Positions 11,498-22,600 of a DNA stretch of 64,000 bases are shown here, piece by piece; position 1 is the stretch's first letter, and each line of letters begins with the position of its first letter. Under the pieces are notes generated by a model. That model ran no database searches. It was given only the letters and a program-made list of their open reading frames with translations, and was not told the origin of the DNA. Location: positions 2,674,859 to 2,738,858 of the forward strand of contig NW_019091368.1 of assembly GCF_001949145.1 (NCBI RefSeq). Reading direction: 5' to 3'. Source of the stretch: Acanthaster planci. Taxonomy: Eukaryota > Echinodermata > Asteroidea > Valvatida > Acanthasteridae. The position numbers and the translations under genes were made by a program.

Positions 11498-14400
11498 TTA
11501 CTGGTCTTCATCCTTTAACAACCGCCGTTGTCCCCGCTTCCCTGCCGGCCCTTTAGGCTTTGCAAATGCCGGCCGGTGTAGATTACGGACGGGGTGGACT
11601 TCGTCCATCAAGAAGGCCTCTGTGAGGACCTCGCCCGAGTTGATTTCAATCTGTAAGGACAAACACGGACATCTACTTGTTAGAGGAATTGTACATGGCT
11701 TGGTGGGGAATGTGATTAGCGGTTGGTGACTCCTCATTGCAGGGACTAGGGGTTTTGAATCTACTGGCTGCTAGCTATTGGTTGTGGCCTTGGACAAGTC
11801 GCTTCAACCCTCCTCACCTCTGTATACACAGGCATATAGCTGGTTGCTAGTATTAGCCTGGGAGCATCCTGATGTGGACTGGCATCTCACCCAGGAGGAA
11901 ACAGAATTGTGCCCAATCACTTCATGCCAAGGAAACCGGAGATAAACACCAGCCTGATGAGCCACAGTGACTCGGGACAGACTAACATTTTATATGGTTC
12001 AGGGCAATCGTTGAATCTAAAAGGCCTTTTGTGAGTTAAATTTGAATAAAATCTAGAAAACTGAGTTACCGGATTGCACATAAACATAAAAATTTGAATT
12101 CCCCAGACTAAAGACACTGTTGCCATACCACATGATTCGGGACAAGCTTTTGCATAGCGACCGTCATCTCTGTGCCCTTCTTATCCATTGAAAATAGTGT
12201 ATTGATGCAAGGCGTTTCTTGTGTAACTAAGCAACAGCTTGCCCTGAATCACAAGGTATAGTAACAGTGTCTTTAGTATGGAGAATTTAAATTATGTTCA
12301 CGTGCATTTAAAGATCTCAGTGTACCAGATTTTATTCAAATTTAACTGGTAAAAGGCTTATTCAACAAAGTTTGAAAGGAAAGGAATGCACCTCCAGTCA
12401 CGGGGACCAGGTAAAAGTTACTTTGTAAGAACAATTGTTTACTTACCCGTTTGGCGCATTTAATGTCAAACTCGGCTTCTAGCTGACCAATCAGAGGACC
12501 AAGACAACTCGTGTACAGCATACGTTCCTTGACCGGGCATTTGTAGCCGGGCATTGAATATATCAACACTGCAACAACAAAAACCAAGTTCCAATCAAAA
12601 TTTTAAAAGGAGAGAATTGAATCAAACCCCACAAGTTAAATCAAGAACAGTCTAAGATTGACCATGCTTACTTTGATGATAGTTTGACAAGTCTAATCGA
12701 CTACTCCCATGAAAATTGGTACCAAGAGCTAAGATCTCAGTGAGTGAATGCCACATCACCAATGCATACCTGGACTTTCTTGGTAATCACCCTCGTGCGT
12801 GTGCTTGAATGTGAAGACATGGTAGCCCCCTGAATCTGATGAGATCTTAGCTGGGAGTGCGTTGACGCCAATGCTGTCTGCCTCGTCTAAAAAGATTTCT
12901 TCCTTGGAAGTATCCACACACTGACAAAAAGGGAAAAAAACACATTGGATCAAAGTTTGTAATATTGAAACATTTTGGTTTGGTGGTTGGTTGAAAAAAA
13001 AACGGGATGCGTCACTATTTTAATTTTTCGGAGGAGCAGAGGTGGAACTCTGGAGGGGGAGCATTGTGAAATACTTCAAGGCGATGTTACTTCACAACAG
13101 ATTGGTCCACAGAGCAGTCTCACTTTTGTCTGAAAATCTTAACTTTTTATAAATGACAAGCTACTTTTGCCACTCAATTTCACTGTTCCAATATAATGGA
13201 AGTGCTTCAAGCTTTGCCCGCGGATTATACAATATGATGCTAACTGTGGCACAAAAAAGTTCCATTAACACAGAGGTCTCAACTCAAGGCAGCAATTTCA
13301 TGAAACTGAAGCCCAAGCGTGAGACGAAGCAACAATTCAGGAAAAACCTTCCAATCTAAGGCTGAGTTTGAAACAGGTGCTTCTGTAGACGGCTACTGCT
13401 ACCCACACAGATGGCGTAAGGCTATAGCCACAGCCACGACACGTCCACGTCCTACGCGGCTTCAGCCACTCACCAGCCTGACGTAGGTGTAGTCCCCATT
13501 CTTCAGGCCCAGCAGCTTGTCCTTGGCCTCGTCGCGTATGTGGAAGGCGATCCCCTGGAGGTGGCTCTGCTTGGTGGAGCTGCCGATGTCCATGTGGCCC
13601 TCCTCCTCCCTCAAAAGCTTCAGTTCCTCCTCGCTGGCCGTCAGTGGAGCCGGAGCCTCCTCGTGTTCCCTGTGTCTCATGTAGCCATCAAACGTCATCT
13701 CTGCCTGGAATGAAACGGAGGAATTTCTTGAAAAAGTGAAGAAATACGGGCATAAATAGGATATTCTGCTGCAGTCTGGGTCTGGATTCATGCTGTGCAA
13801 ACACCCTGTGAAGGGTTCTTATCGTGCAAGCACGATGCTGGCAGCAAAAAGTATGTTTTTACTAGGGTGAGTGGGATTGAGGAGATCCCCAAAATCTAAA
13901 TGTAGTAACCTAGATTTAAAAGTGTCAACAGTTGTTGCTTCGTTGATAGACCCAGAAGAAAGATTCCACTCTTGATTTTTGGCAAAGAGAATATATAGAA
14001 CAATTCTGTCCTGGATTGGGATAAGTGAAATATTCAATGTACAACCAACGATTGCACTAGCTAAGTTACGTGACCTATAGTGGGTATCAAACCATCCAAC
14101 ATCAACAAATGACAACATTTCTATAGCAATGTGTGTTTTAAGTGTTGTTTATCAAAAATAGAGACTATTTTCGGTATAGCACTCAGCACATGGGTAGTAT
14201 GAATACTGCACCAACCGTCAGCTTTAGTTTTAGTAAATGACACTTATGTCATGAATTTGTTTACCTGGTTACATAATTTGTGCAACTTGGTATCCTTTTT
14301 TGGTCAGTGTTGTTGAAAAGCAGAAGATCCTCCTCATTTCTAGGATCCCAAAATCTGTTAACTAACATTATTGGTGAAAAACTTAGGACGCTGACCTACT

Positions 14401-17400
14401 GTAATGTGCTGAAGCAATACATGTAATATATCAACCAAAAAAGAAAAACCAAACAAAGCTAAGATGGCAAATTCTGGCATAAAAGCTCTAAAATCACCTA
14501 AATCCCCTTACATTGTAAAGTGAGATCAAACGGAAAATTGACAATAAGATCAAAGGAACCACAAAGATGCATTTACGAGGACTGCATAAAAACTACATTT
14601 CATCAGCTCTTGAAGATATAGTCAGCAGGTGCATACATCCTCGGTTCGGGTTAAACTAACATTTTTCCCTATTCAAGGGCCCACAGCCTGCATATAGCCC
14701 ACTCTGTCGAATCACAATGAGCCAATTCGTTTTTTTTTTCAACAGTGCATGCTCAAAATGAGGTGTGCCATAGGTCATTCGAAAAACGTCAACATGATAA
14801 AGGCTGATAAAGGCTGATAAAGCACGAGGCCCGCTTTATCAGCCTGGCCATACATCGACTCACATGCAACGTACACTTCTCCAATAGACATGACAGCAGG
14901 TGCCATTGTTATAGAAAGACCATTCCTTCTTGAACTACTGATCTGACTCATTACAAAAGGGTTTCAGACTTTGTGAAATTGGGGGATGGATCAAAAGAGG
15001 GCCTAAACAATCCAATGAGCACAAGGCAAAGAGATTTCAATTTGCTCATAGCCAGTTGCATTTTGGTGTCCACTCCCATTGTACTGTCAATTGTATTGCA
15101 ATTCAGTTCCCCCCCCTTCCTCATGTCATAGTTACATGTATTATCCAGTTCCTCCCAGACAGAGAAGTCCGTTTACTAGACACTGTTCCTTCCTGCTTCA
15201 ATGGGCGTCAGCAGGAAACTGAACAGCGGCTCACGTGCTAATTGAGGGAGGGAGCCTTGAACATTGAAAGTTAGAACCGACAATATATCTAATAAATACA
15301 GTTTGTCTGCGATGCAGTAGCATACCCAATTCAACAATATTCAGCCATGTGATGGGTTTCTGGTAGCTCAAGCTATGTAATTTTGGAATACATTATTTAT
15401 TGTTTTTCTCTGGGACTTTTTGGATGAAGAAGGAAGTGTGAAACAAGCATTAGCTATATTACAGTTCACTACTTAACTCCTACTTCCATGCAATTTTTTC
15501 CCTGAAACCTTAATGAATCTTCCAGTTTACCATGGGAGGAAGTCCCAAAGGCAGGCTCTTTGTAATTTAACTTTTCAGGGGTGTCAAGTCCCATGTCAAG
15601 TAAATATTTGATGGGGGTTTACATTTACCTCCCTTAACCCTACAAAACTGTCCAAATGAGTCCTGGTGGATTTTAATAGATCTTAAAAAGATTGGTTAAC
15701 AAATCTTTCAAAATCTAATCCTGGATCACAACCTAAAATAGTGCAGTAATACTCCAGTAGACGCAGCCCCTTGCATTAACTAAGTTGCCCAGGAACAAAC
15801 AGACCCAGAAATGTTTCCTTGAAGTGAAGTGACTCATATTTACCTCTGCTGTCGCAAATACTTCGTCCTTGATTTGACCAGTGCCAAATATTGACTTGAC
15901 CGTCGTGTTGGTGGCTGCGTACACCATTTTGTGTTTCACCTTATCAAAGTAGCATAACAGAAACATTGCAAATTTACAAACACATAAGCACGAGTCAATT
16001 TACTTCTGCTGTGATTCTGCAATCAATGAAATTTGGTCCTTTGTTCCACAATGGCACTTTGCATTAAGGAGAAGTAATTTGGTCTTCCATGGACCCCTAC
16101 TTTCATTCAGTAATTGCTCGATTAATTGAGGGTTCCAGACTTCATGTTGAAAATGTGTCTTTCAATTACAGCGAGTTACACCTTCTGAAAAAGTAAATGC
16201 AAAGTTTGTGGTTGGAATTTGACGCTTTCAAATGGTATGTACGTGTACACGAGTGAATCATTCCTAAATTACACGTATTTCTCCTGATACCCTCATTTAT
16301 GCCCCAGGAAGCACTAGAAAGCCAGACCATACCACAAACGGTGCAAATGTTGTGACTGGCATGGAAATCAACATGGGTAGGTGCAGTGGTCTAACAACAA
16401 AGGGCATGGAAGAGAACACCCCCTCTGATTAAGTCTGTGTCCCCGCCCCCTTTGAAATTTTGAAACGAGCAAAGCCTACGACTCTATGAGTACATGTATG
16501 TACAAGCCACAGTTAATTTGCTTTCAGTGCCCCCACGAAACAGTTTGTGCAGACCCTCGGTTAGGCCACTGGGTAGGTGTTGGGTGGGGGTGTTGATAAG
16601 CAGGGATCCATCTGTAGGTTGGACATATGCCAAATTGATTTCAGTACCTCAGCGTGGTCTGGAGAGTAGCGCATGAAGATCCACTTGTGCTGATTCTGCG
16701 AGTCTTTTTCATCAAGACGGTAAAAGAAGTAGCAGGGACTCTTGTCATCAAGCAACGGGTGAATCATACTGTAATGTGTCATTTCACACGTCAAGGAAAT
16801 GCAAATTATGAGAAGAGTATTTGTTCCAAATCAAGGCAAGCTCATCATGGACAGTTGAAATTAGTGCCGAGCTAATCTGAATGATTCACTATTCAAATAT
16901 TCAATCTCCAATTCAATCAAACATCCGACTATTCGATCATAGCAACTGGCAAATTGTTGATGAAAGATACCATACACAAACCAGTTGCAATAACACACAC
17001 AATTGTTCATTATAATCACCATGACAGCTTTTCACAACTAGGAGTATCTCCAGCCAAGATTTAGCAAGATTTAAGAAACAAACAATACTTCTTGTCCTGA
17101 TAAAAATTTCTATTCTTTTTATATTTTTAATGAATAAGTTACTTTTTGAATCGTACGATTTCTGTCGCTTTCATTTGAATCTGCTTGAAACAAGCCTTCA
17201 CAGTGCACTTTTTCTCTTTCGTGAATTTTGCATTCAGAAAATAATATTTGAATATTCGATAATCAATTAAATATTCAGATATTTAGATACAATGTATTCG
17301 GCACAGCCCTAATCAAATGTGGCCTTGGTATTTCAGTCAAAGAGTTACAGAAAGGCCAGTGTATTGTTGATTTAATGACCTCTGACAAAGAGGCAGCTTC

Positions 17401-19096
17401 ATTTCAAATATTCAGGTGCAGGTCCATCACAAGTCATCTTGTCTCAATAAGCTTGCCATTTCAATGAACTGTAACGAAAGCAGTCCTTTGTCATGGTTAA
17501 AATTTTAACTTATGATTGGTTATGAAAGGTCTTGTAACTGGACTTGTGATGGACTGAACAACAATACTGTAACCAGATGAGCAGAATATGTAATCCTACA
17601 TATTTCACCAGTCTCTAAATCAATGTTTTCATTTTATCCAATTAAGAGGATATCTTCTTCCCATGTTCCAGACTCTTCGCAGTGCTCCTTAGGAACCAAC
17701 TTTTCAATCTCTGAAAAATAAAAAATTCAAGCAAAAGGGCCAAAAACATGTAAGTAACCATCCTGATTTGAAAGAAATACTCTTTAAAGTGTCCGAATTT
17801 TTAAAAAAATGAAAGCAGCTCAATGAACTTGCAGTTCACCTCACTGACTTTACGTCTCAGTGTGAGATGAAAGACAATAAAACCACTAAACTAAAGTGTT
17901 TGAGAAAAAAAACAGAGGTTGGAATACCAGCAACTACTTATGCGTTTCATGCAGGAAATTTTCGAAGGACTTTATCTAGGTAACATTTTTTGTTCAGAAT
18001 TTTAAAAAACTGAGTCTGACAATTGCTGAAGTGAAGGGAACTGCAATTTATGTATCCAACACAAACAGGACCATTTGTTTCTTACCTAAATCAATGCAAA
18101 CCTTGAGCAGTCGGTAGTTCTTCAGCTTGGCTTCAGCAAAGGCTTTCTTTAGCTCATCTGAGGCTGTGCGCAAACAATCCGCAAAATTATCAAGCAAACT
18201 TTAAAAACACTACTTAACTGCAAAAAGTAATTCCTGCAAAATTTAATTAACCACGATCATGGTTAATTAAATTTTGTCCAACATTCTTTGTCAAGATTGA
18301 TGCAGATTTTTTTTTCTTTTGGTGGGGATAAGATGGGAAGAAAGGCCAGATAATCTTTACCATACCTATAATCATAAATCTGGGCGGCAATCAACTCCAG
18401 AGTATACATGCAGATGTATTTTGCTTTCAAGCTTTGCCAAAAATGGGCAATTTTGAAGGAGCACAAGGGTTCAGGCATTCAGCAACTTTGAAAACCATTT
18501 TCCCTTCCAAAATACTCATCAAATGTATCTTTTTGTGTAATTACAATTTTGTGATTTGTACCCGTACATTAAATGTTGTCAATGCTGAATTAAACAATAA
18601 AAGTATTAAATGTGAAAAGTACATACATTTATTTCACGTAAAGTGTTTAATCCTAAGTGCAAGGTATAAAACATGTACATATAGGCACCAGCTAATGTTT
18701 CTGCATCACGTTAGACCCAAAACAGATGTAACACAATAAGACTCAGGTAGGCCCACTACCAAACTAACACGAGCACGTACAGTGTATGTTATGGAATACA
18801 ATGTAACTGAATCTTCTTGTGGTTTACAGAACGAATTAGTTGGCATGGCTGTTATTTTAGAGGGAAAGTTTTTACTGGTGAAGTTATAAATTTAGGCCTA
18901 TCTTTTCCATTTTAGATGGAAATTTTTCATAAAATAAACATGGATGATTTAAATGAAGCATTTCTAAAAAGGAAAAAACAGTTTTGTGGTCTAATCATGG
19001 AGGTACCTCCATGGTCTAATCATCATTGTCATAAGCAGAGCATGTGGAGAGAGAACTAACGTAAAAATTACCTTTGATTCCCGTTTGGTGAGACAT
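11498..19096 (-). CDS. TWF: Twinfilin (actin monomer-binding, ADF-H protein)
   Basis: Nine coding exons on the minus strand: 19096-19072 (ATG), 18163-18086, 17710-17654, 16775-16648, 15939-15844, 13704-13474, 12920-12770, 12568-12447 and 11650-11498 (TAA); 1041 nt, 346 residues, close to the family's ~350. It starts MSHQTGIKASDELKKAF. First ADF-homology domain about residues 5-135, with DDKSPCYFFYRLDEKD, KWIFMRYSPDHAEVKHKMVYA and GQIKDEVFATAE. Second about 160-300, with YHVFTFKHTHEGDYQES and LIYSMPGYKCPVKERMLYTS. The conserved tail FAKPKGPAGKRGQRRLL is the capping-protein/phosphoinositide-binding region of the family. Twinfilins sequester ADP-actin monomers and regulate barbed ends. All introns are GT-AG except intron 3, which is AT-AC. 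Human has TWF1 and TWF2; I cannot say which this is orthologous to. Confidence 0.96.
11745..11895. repeat. Possible SINE relic
   Basis: The stretch contains GGCCTTGGACAAGTCGCTTC, a pattern resembling the conserved 'cttggacaagtcactt' segment of many tRNA-derived SINEs in marine invertebrates. No poly-A tail or target duplication was identified, so this is a weak call. Confidence 0.3.
12010..12366. mobile_element. Long foldback MITE in twinfilin intron
   Basis: The two halves are inverted copies. GTTGAAT...GGCCTTTT, GTTAAATTTGAATAAAATCT and GACTAAAGACACTGTT on the left (12010-12150) match the reverse complement of the right (about 12225-12366) at roughly 80% identity over about 140 bases. It lies between twinfilin exons 11650 and 12447. 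Non-coding. Confidence 0.7.
13830..14118 (-). mobile_element. LINE reverse-transcriptase C-terminal fragment (candidate)
   Basis: The minus-strand frame contains RSRNLASAIVGCTLN, then KNQEWNLSSGSINEATTVDT and FKSRLL. The pattern of an aromatic-Asn-Leu, a small spacer, then 'Val-x-x-Phe-Lys-x-Arg-Leu' is the usual C-terminal tail of CR1/L2-like LINE ORF2 proteins. It is a short, isolated piece in the twinfilin intron between exons 13704 and 15844. No catalytic RT motif is present. Confidence 0.45.
16776..17653 (-). other. U12-type AT-AC intron in twinfilin
   Basis: On the minus strand exon 3 ends GAAGAAG and the intron begins ATATCCTCTT, one base from the U12 donor consensus ATATCCTTT. The intron ends TGACAC, with TTCCTTGAC at 16790-16798 matching the minor-spliceosome branch site TTCCTTRAC, its A about 15 nt before the AC end. 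Joining gives EEDYSMIHPLLDDK, which follows the twinfilin ADF-H pattern. No GT donor exists before an in-frame stop in the extended exon, so an AT-AC junction is the only consistent solution I could find. Confidence 0.85.
18237..18276. repeat. Perfect 17-bp-arm palindrome
   Basis: CAAAATTTAATTAACCA at 18237-18253 is exactly mirrored at 18260-18276 with a 6-base centre (CGATCA). It lies in twinfilin intron 1. Function unknown; it could be a recent small foldback or a cruciform-forming site. Confidence 0.75.
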
Positions 19097-19629
19097 GTTG
19101 AAATGGTTCTCTGTGCGGCTGGGTGGATCTCGACGCTAGGTGAAGGACTTCAAAACTAAATTCCGCTGTAATTTACAACAAGCACAGCGCCAAAGTAACC
19201 TTATTATTTCCGATTAATTTCTCAACATGGGCGGAGCTGAAACAATATTATTTTCTTTCGGGCTGTCGTTCGAGGAAGTAATTAGCGGATGCTGTCAATA
19301 CTCAACGTTAGCAGGGTTAGGATCGAGTGTGTAAACTCTCTCCCAACGCGAGTTGAAGCTGAAGCACGAAAGTGGGCGGTAAACCTCTTTGATGAGTCAG
19401 CGTTGTCGATTGGGTATTTTCTTATCTTTGAAGCTCATTTGACCAATGGAACTTTCGGTGACATAATACACATGGCCTCACCCTTTGCCCTTTTCATTTA
19501 AAGATGGCGGCCTCCAGAAGAGGGTAGCATGACTAACATAGTGTTCTGGGCTCTGTGTGTATAGTTTAAATGGTGTTTAATAAAAAAAAAGTGATTTCAA
19601 AGTTTTAAGGTCCAGAGGAAGTGTTGGTG
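19097..19629. promoter_or_regulatory. Divergent promoter of twinfilin (-) and DDX20 (+)
   Basis: The two start codons face away from each other with 533 bp between them. The interval has no obvious TATA box but has GC-box-like GTGGGCGG and ATGGGCGGAG, a CCAAT motif (GACCAATGG), and a perfect YY1-type motif AAGATGGCGGC at 19501-19511. This architecture is typical of bidirectional housekeeping promoters. Promoter activity is inferred. Confidence 0.7.
19501..19511 (+). promoter_or_regulatory. YY1-type motif upstream of DDX20
   Basis: AAGATGGCGGC matches the known YY1 consensus exactly and lies about 120 bp 5' of the DDX20 start codon, a usual position for YY1 sites just downstream of transcription starts. 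Confidence 0.6.
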
Positions 19630-22600
19630 ATGGCGCACAGTTATTCATCAAAAGAACGCACCAGCGATGTTTTAAATGAAGAAAATGTGAACATCGATTT
19701 TGGATCGTTGCTGTTGTCTCGAGCTGTGTTAACTGGTTTGTCGCAAGCAGGGTTTGAGCGACCATCGCCAATACAGTTGAAAGCTATACCACTCGGGCGG
19801 TGTGGACTAGGTGGATATCGAATTTTAGTCAATTGAGATCTTGTGTGCCTTAATTAACAGATTAGTCATATTAATTTACTTGCGTAGGCCTAAACCCCTA
19901 CTTTGTTTATGCCTATAAATAAGCCAATCTCCCGTTCTGTGACCATGTTGATTGTAGCAACCCCGTGTGATGAAGTGAGCAAAGCTAGAGGGGAACAAAT
20001 TGTCTACAACAATAACAATTGTGAACAGCAATTCGTTAAATGTTGCGCAACGTTCTTGTCATGAATATGTTCCCTTCTATTCTGTCTTCTGAGCATGCAT
20101 ACATGAAACGTGAAAAAGGCATATTATACAATTTAACCTGCCCCAATTAGGTTTGGGGTTTGTTTAATTTGGGAATTATTTAGAATCACTCTCTTGTATT
20201 CATTTTTTCGGCTAATTACATGTTAACAGGTCGTTGACCAAACCACAATCTAGCGACGACGCCAGACTATGCATACGCGGCTCGTTTGTGCAACGATGAT
20301 GTATTTTTGGAACTAATTTTAGATTTTGGTTCGCAGATGACATCGATCTCCTTATTGGCCAAAACCTTCAATACAAATTGCTCTGATTGATCAGATTTAC
20401 AGGAAACCTGCTACCCAAGATCTAAATGAAACTTTCCTTTCATTTGATATCTATAAAAGTGGACTGAAGAGATTTTTCAGTCAAATCTTGCCGTGGATGT
20501 GTCAAATTTGGTGGGCAGGCGAGTTCAATTCTGCTGATGAAAACGGTTACGCGAAAAAAATAAAGCTTTACCAAAGTTTACTTTATGCATGAAAATGTTG
20601 CCGTTACAAATCTCCATCGATTCACCGTGGCAAATTTTATGTTTACAGTGGCGGTTTTCCAAAATAGTGATTGGAAACAATTTTGCCATAGACTCCAACG
20701 GTAACAGTAATGGCAACGGTGGCCATGTTGGCTGCCAGAATTTCAAATCTCATTATTTTCGTAAAATCGCAAAATTACATTATTATCATGTGACCTGATA
20801 AAAATGACATCTTTGCCGCTTGAACAAGCGACATAAGCAGAAACAAGGGACATAGCTAGATTGTGATTTGGTCCACAACCTGGTTAATAGTATAGAGTAA
20901 CTATATAAGCCTTGTCGCAAATACTGCATGGGTGATTTTGCACAATGGTAGAAAGGCATTGTGGGAAGGCAGAAGGAGCAAACATTGCCCCATATTCCTT
21001 CCCATGATGCCTTTCTACCATTGTGCTAAATCACCCATGCAGTATTTGCAATAAGGCTTATTGACATAGTGACTTTATTTACTTTGGTAATTCATTTGGA
21101 GGCATTTTTCCTGAAAATCCTACCATGAAGAGACAAAACTTGCTAGTGTGTTTTTAAGTTGAAAATAATGTGCAAACTGCAGTATATCGTCATGTAAAGC
21201 AAGCCTTGCCCTTGAGATGCCACATTGCAGAACAATGCATACCCAGCCGTCGCTTTAATGAATGAGTTTTAAAATTGTATTTTGCATTAGAAGATTTTTG
21301 CACACATTTTATTGGGCACATTGATAACTGACGACTAATGTAAAGTGCAATCTTGAGCCTTGCACAAATTTCTTTTACTCCATCGTGAGTCGATTTGCCA
21401 TTGAAAACATCCAATTTTTTATAGGATTATCAACTCAGGAGGGAGTACAATAAACTTGCACAAGGTTCAAGTTCAACACTATTGCTCTTTTTTTTAACAC
21501 AGATATGATCGTCCAAGCCAAGTCAGGAACGGGTAAGACATGTGTCTTCAGTGTGATAATTCTGGAAAGTTTGGATCTGCAGTGTGCAGGTGTACAAGCC
21601 TTGGTCCTGACCCCTACTCGGGAGATAGCTACCCAGGTGCAAGGGGTGATTCAGTCCATCGGACGCGCCATGCAGGGCTTGCGATGCCACACGTTTATTG
21701 GCGGCACACTCTTTGGGCCTGATCGACAGAAGCTGAAGAAATGCCACATAGCAGTCGGCACTCCAGGTATAATGCCCTAATCCGTTAATTCAAATCAGGT
21801 GAATGGAAATGGTTTTGAAAAGCTAAACCTGTTGTTGAAATCCTTTTTGAAGCTGGTATTTTGAACCAAGGAAATGACTTCCACGTACAGAATAAAATTT
21901 TGATCTTGGAAAGTCAACAGATATCCTCACAGCAGCACAAGTGACATCATTTCACATAAAGCTAAACTGAGAAAGTGTTGTTTGTAGGACGTGTGAAGCA
22001 GCTCATCGAGTATGATGTCATGCGTACAGAGAGCATCCGGCTTCTTATCTTAGATGAAGCAGACAAGCTCCTGGACGACAAATTCCAGGATCAGATTAAG
22101 TAAGTTTACATAACCAGTGATGATGTGGAAGATACATGTAAATACCGCGACGAGATGGAAAAGTGTGCTCAACTGAGGTGTCACCCTTTCCGTATTCCAC
22201 CCCAACCTAAACTCAACCCCAAACCGACCCCAACTCCATCCAAACCTGATCCCAACTCATCCTCACCCTAACCCCAACTTCACTCCCCCAGTCCAACCTT
22301 ACCCTATCCCAACCCAACTTCAACCAAATCCAATTCCAGCTCAACTGACCCCATTCTGTTCCCCCCCCTCCGACTTCAACCCAACCTTCAATCCAAACCC
22401 CATCCAAAACACCAATCCCTAAAAAGCCTGGCAAATACCTACAAGTTTGAACAAATTCACTACCAACTGCAGCTGTATGTGAAAGCTTCCCTCTGAGAGG
22501 GAGGAGCATATCCCACTTGTATTTTTTTCAAGTTTCCATCAATTTCAGTAGTTTCAAGCAAAACTGTTGACTTGATTGTTTCGCCATCTGTTATCCCTTT

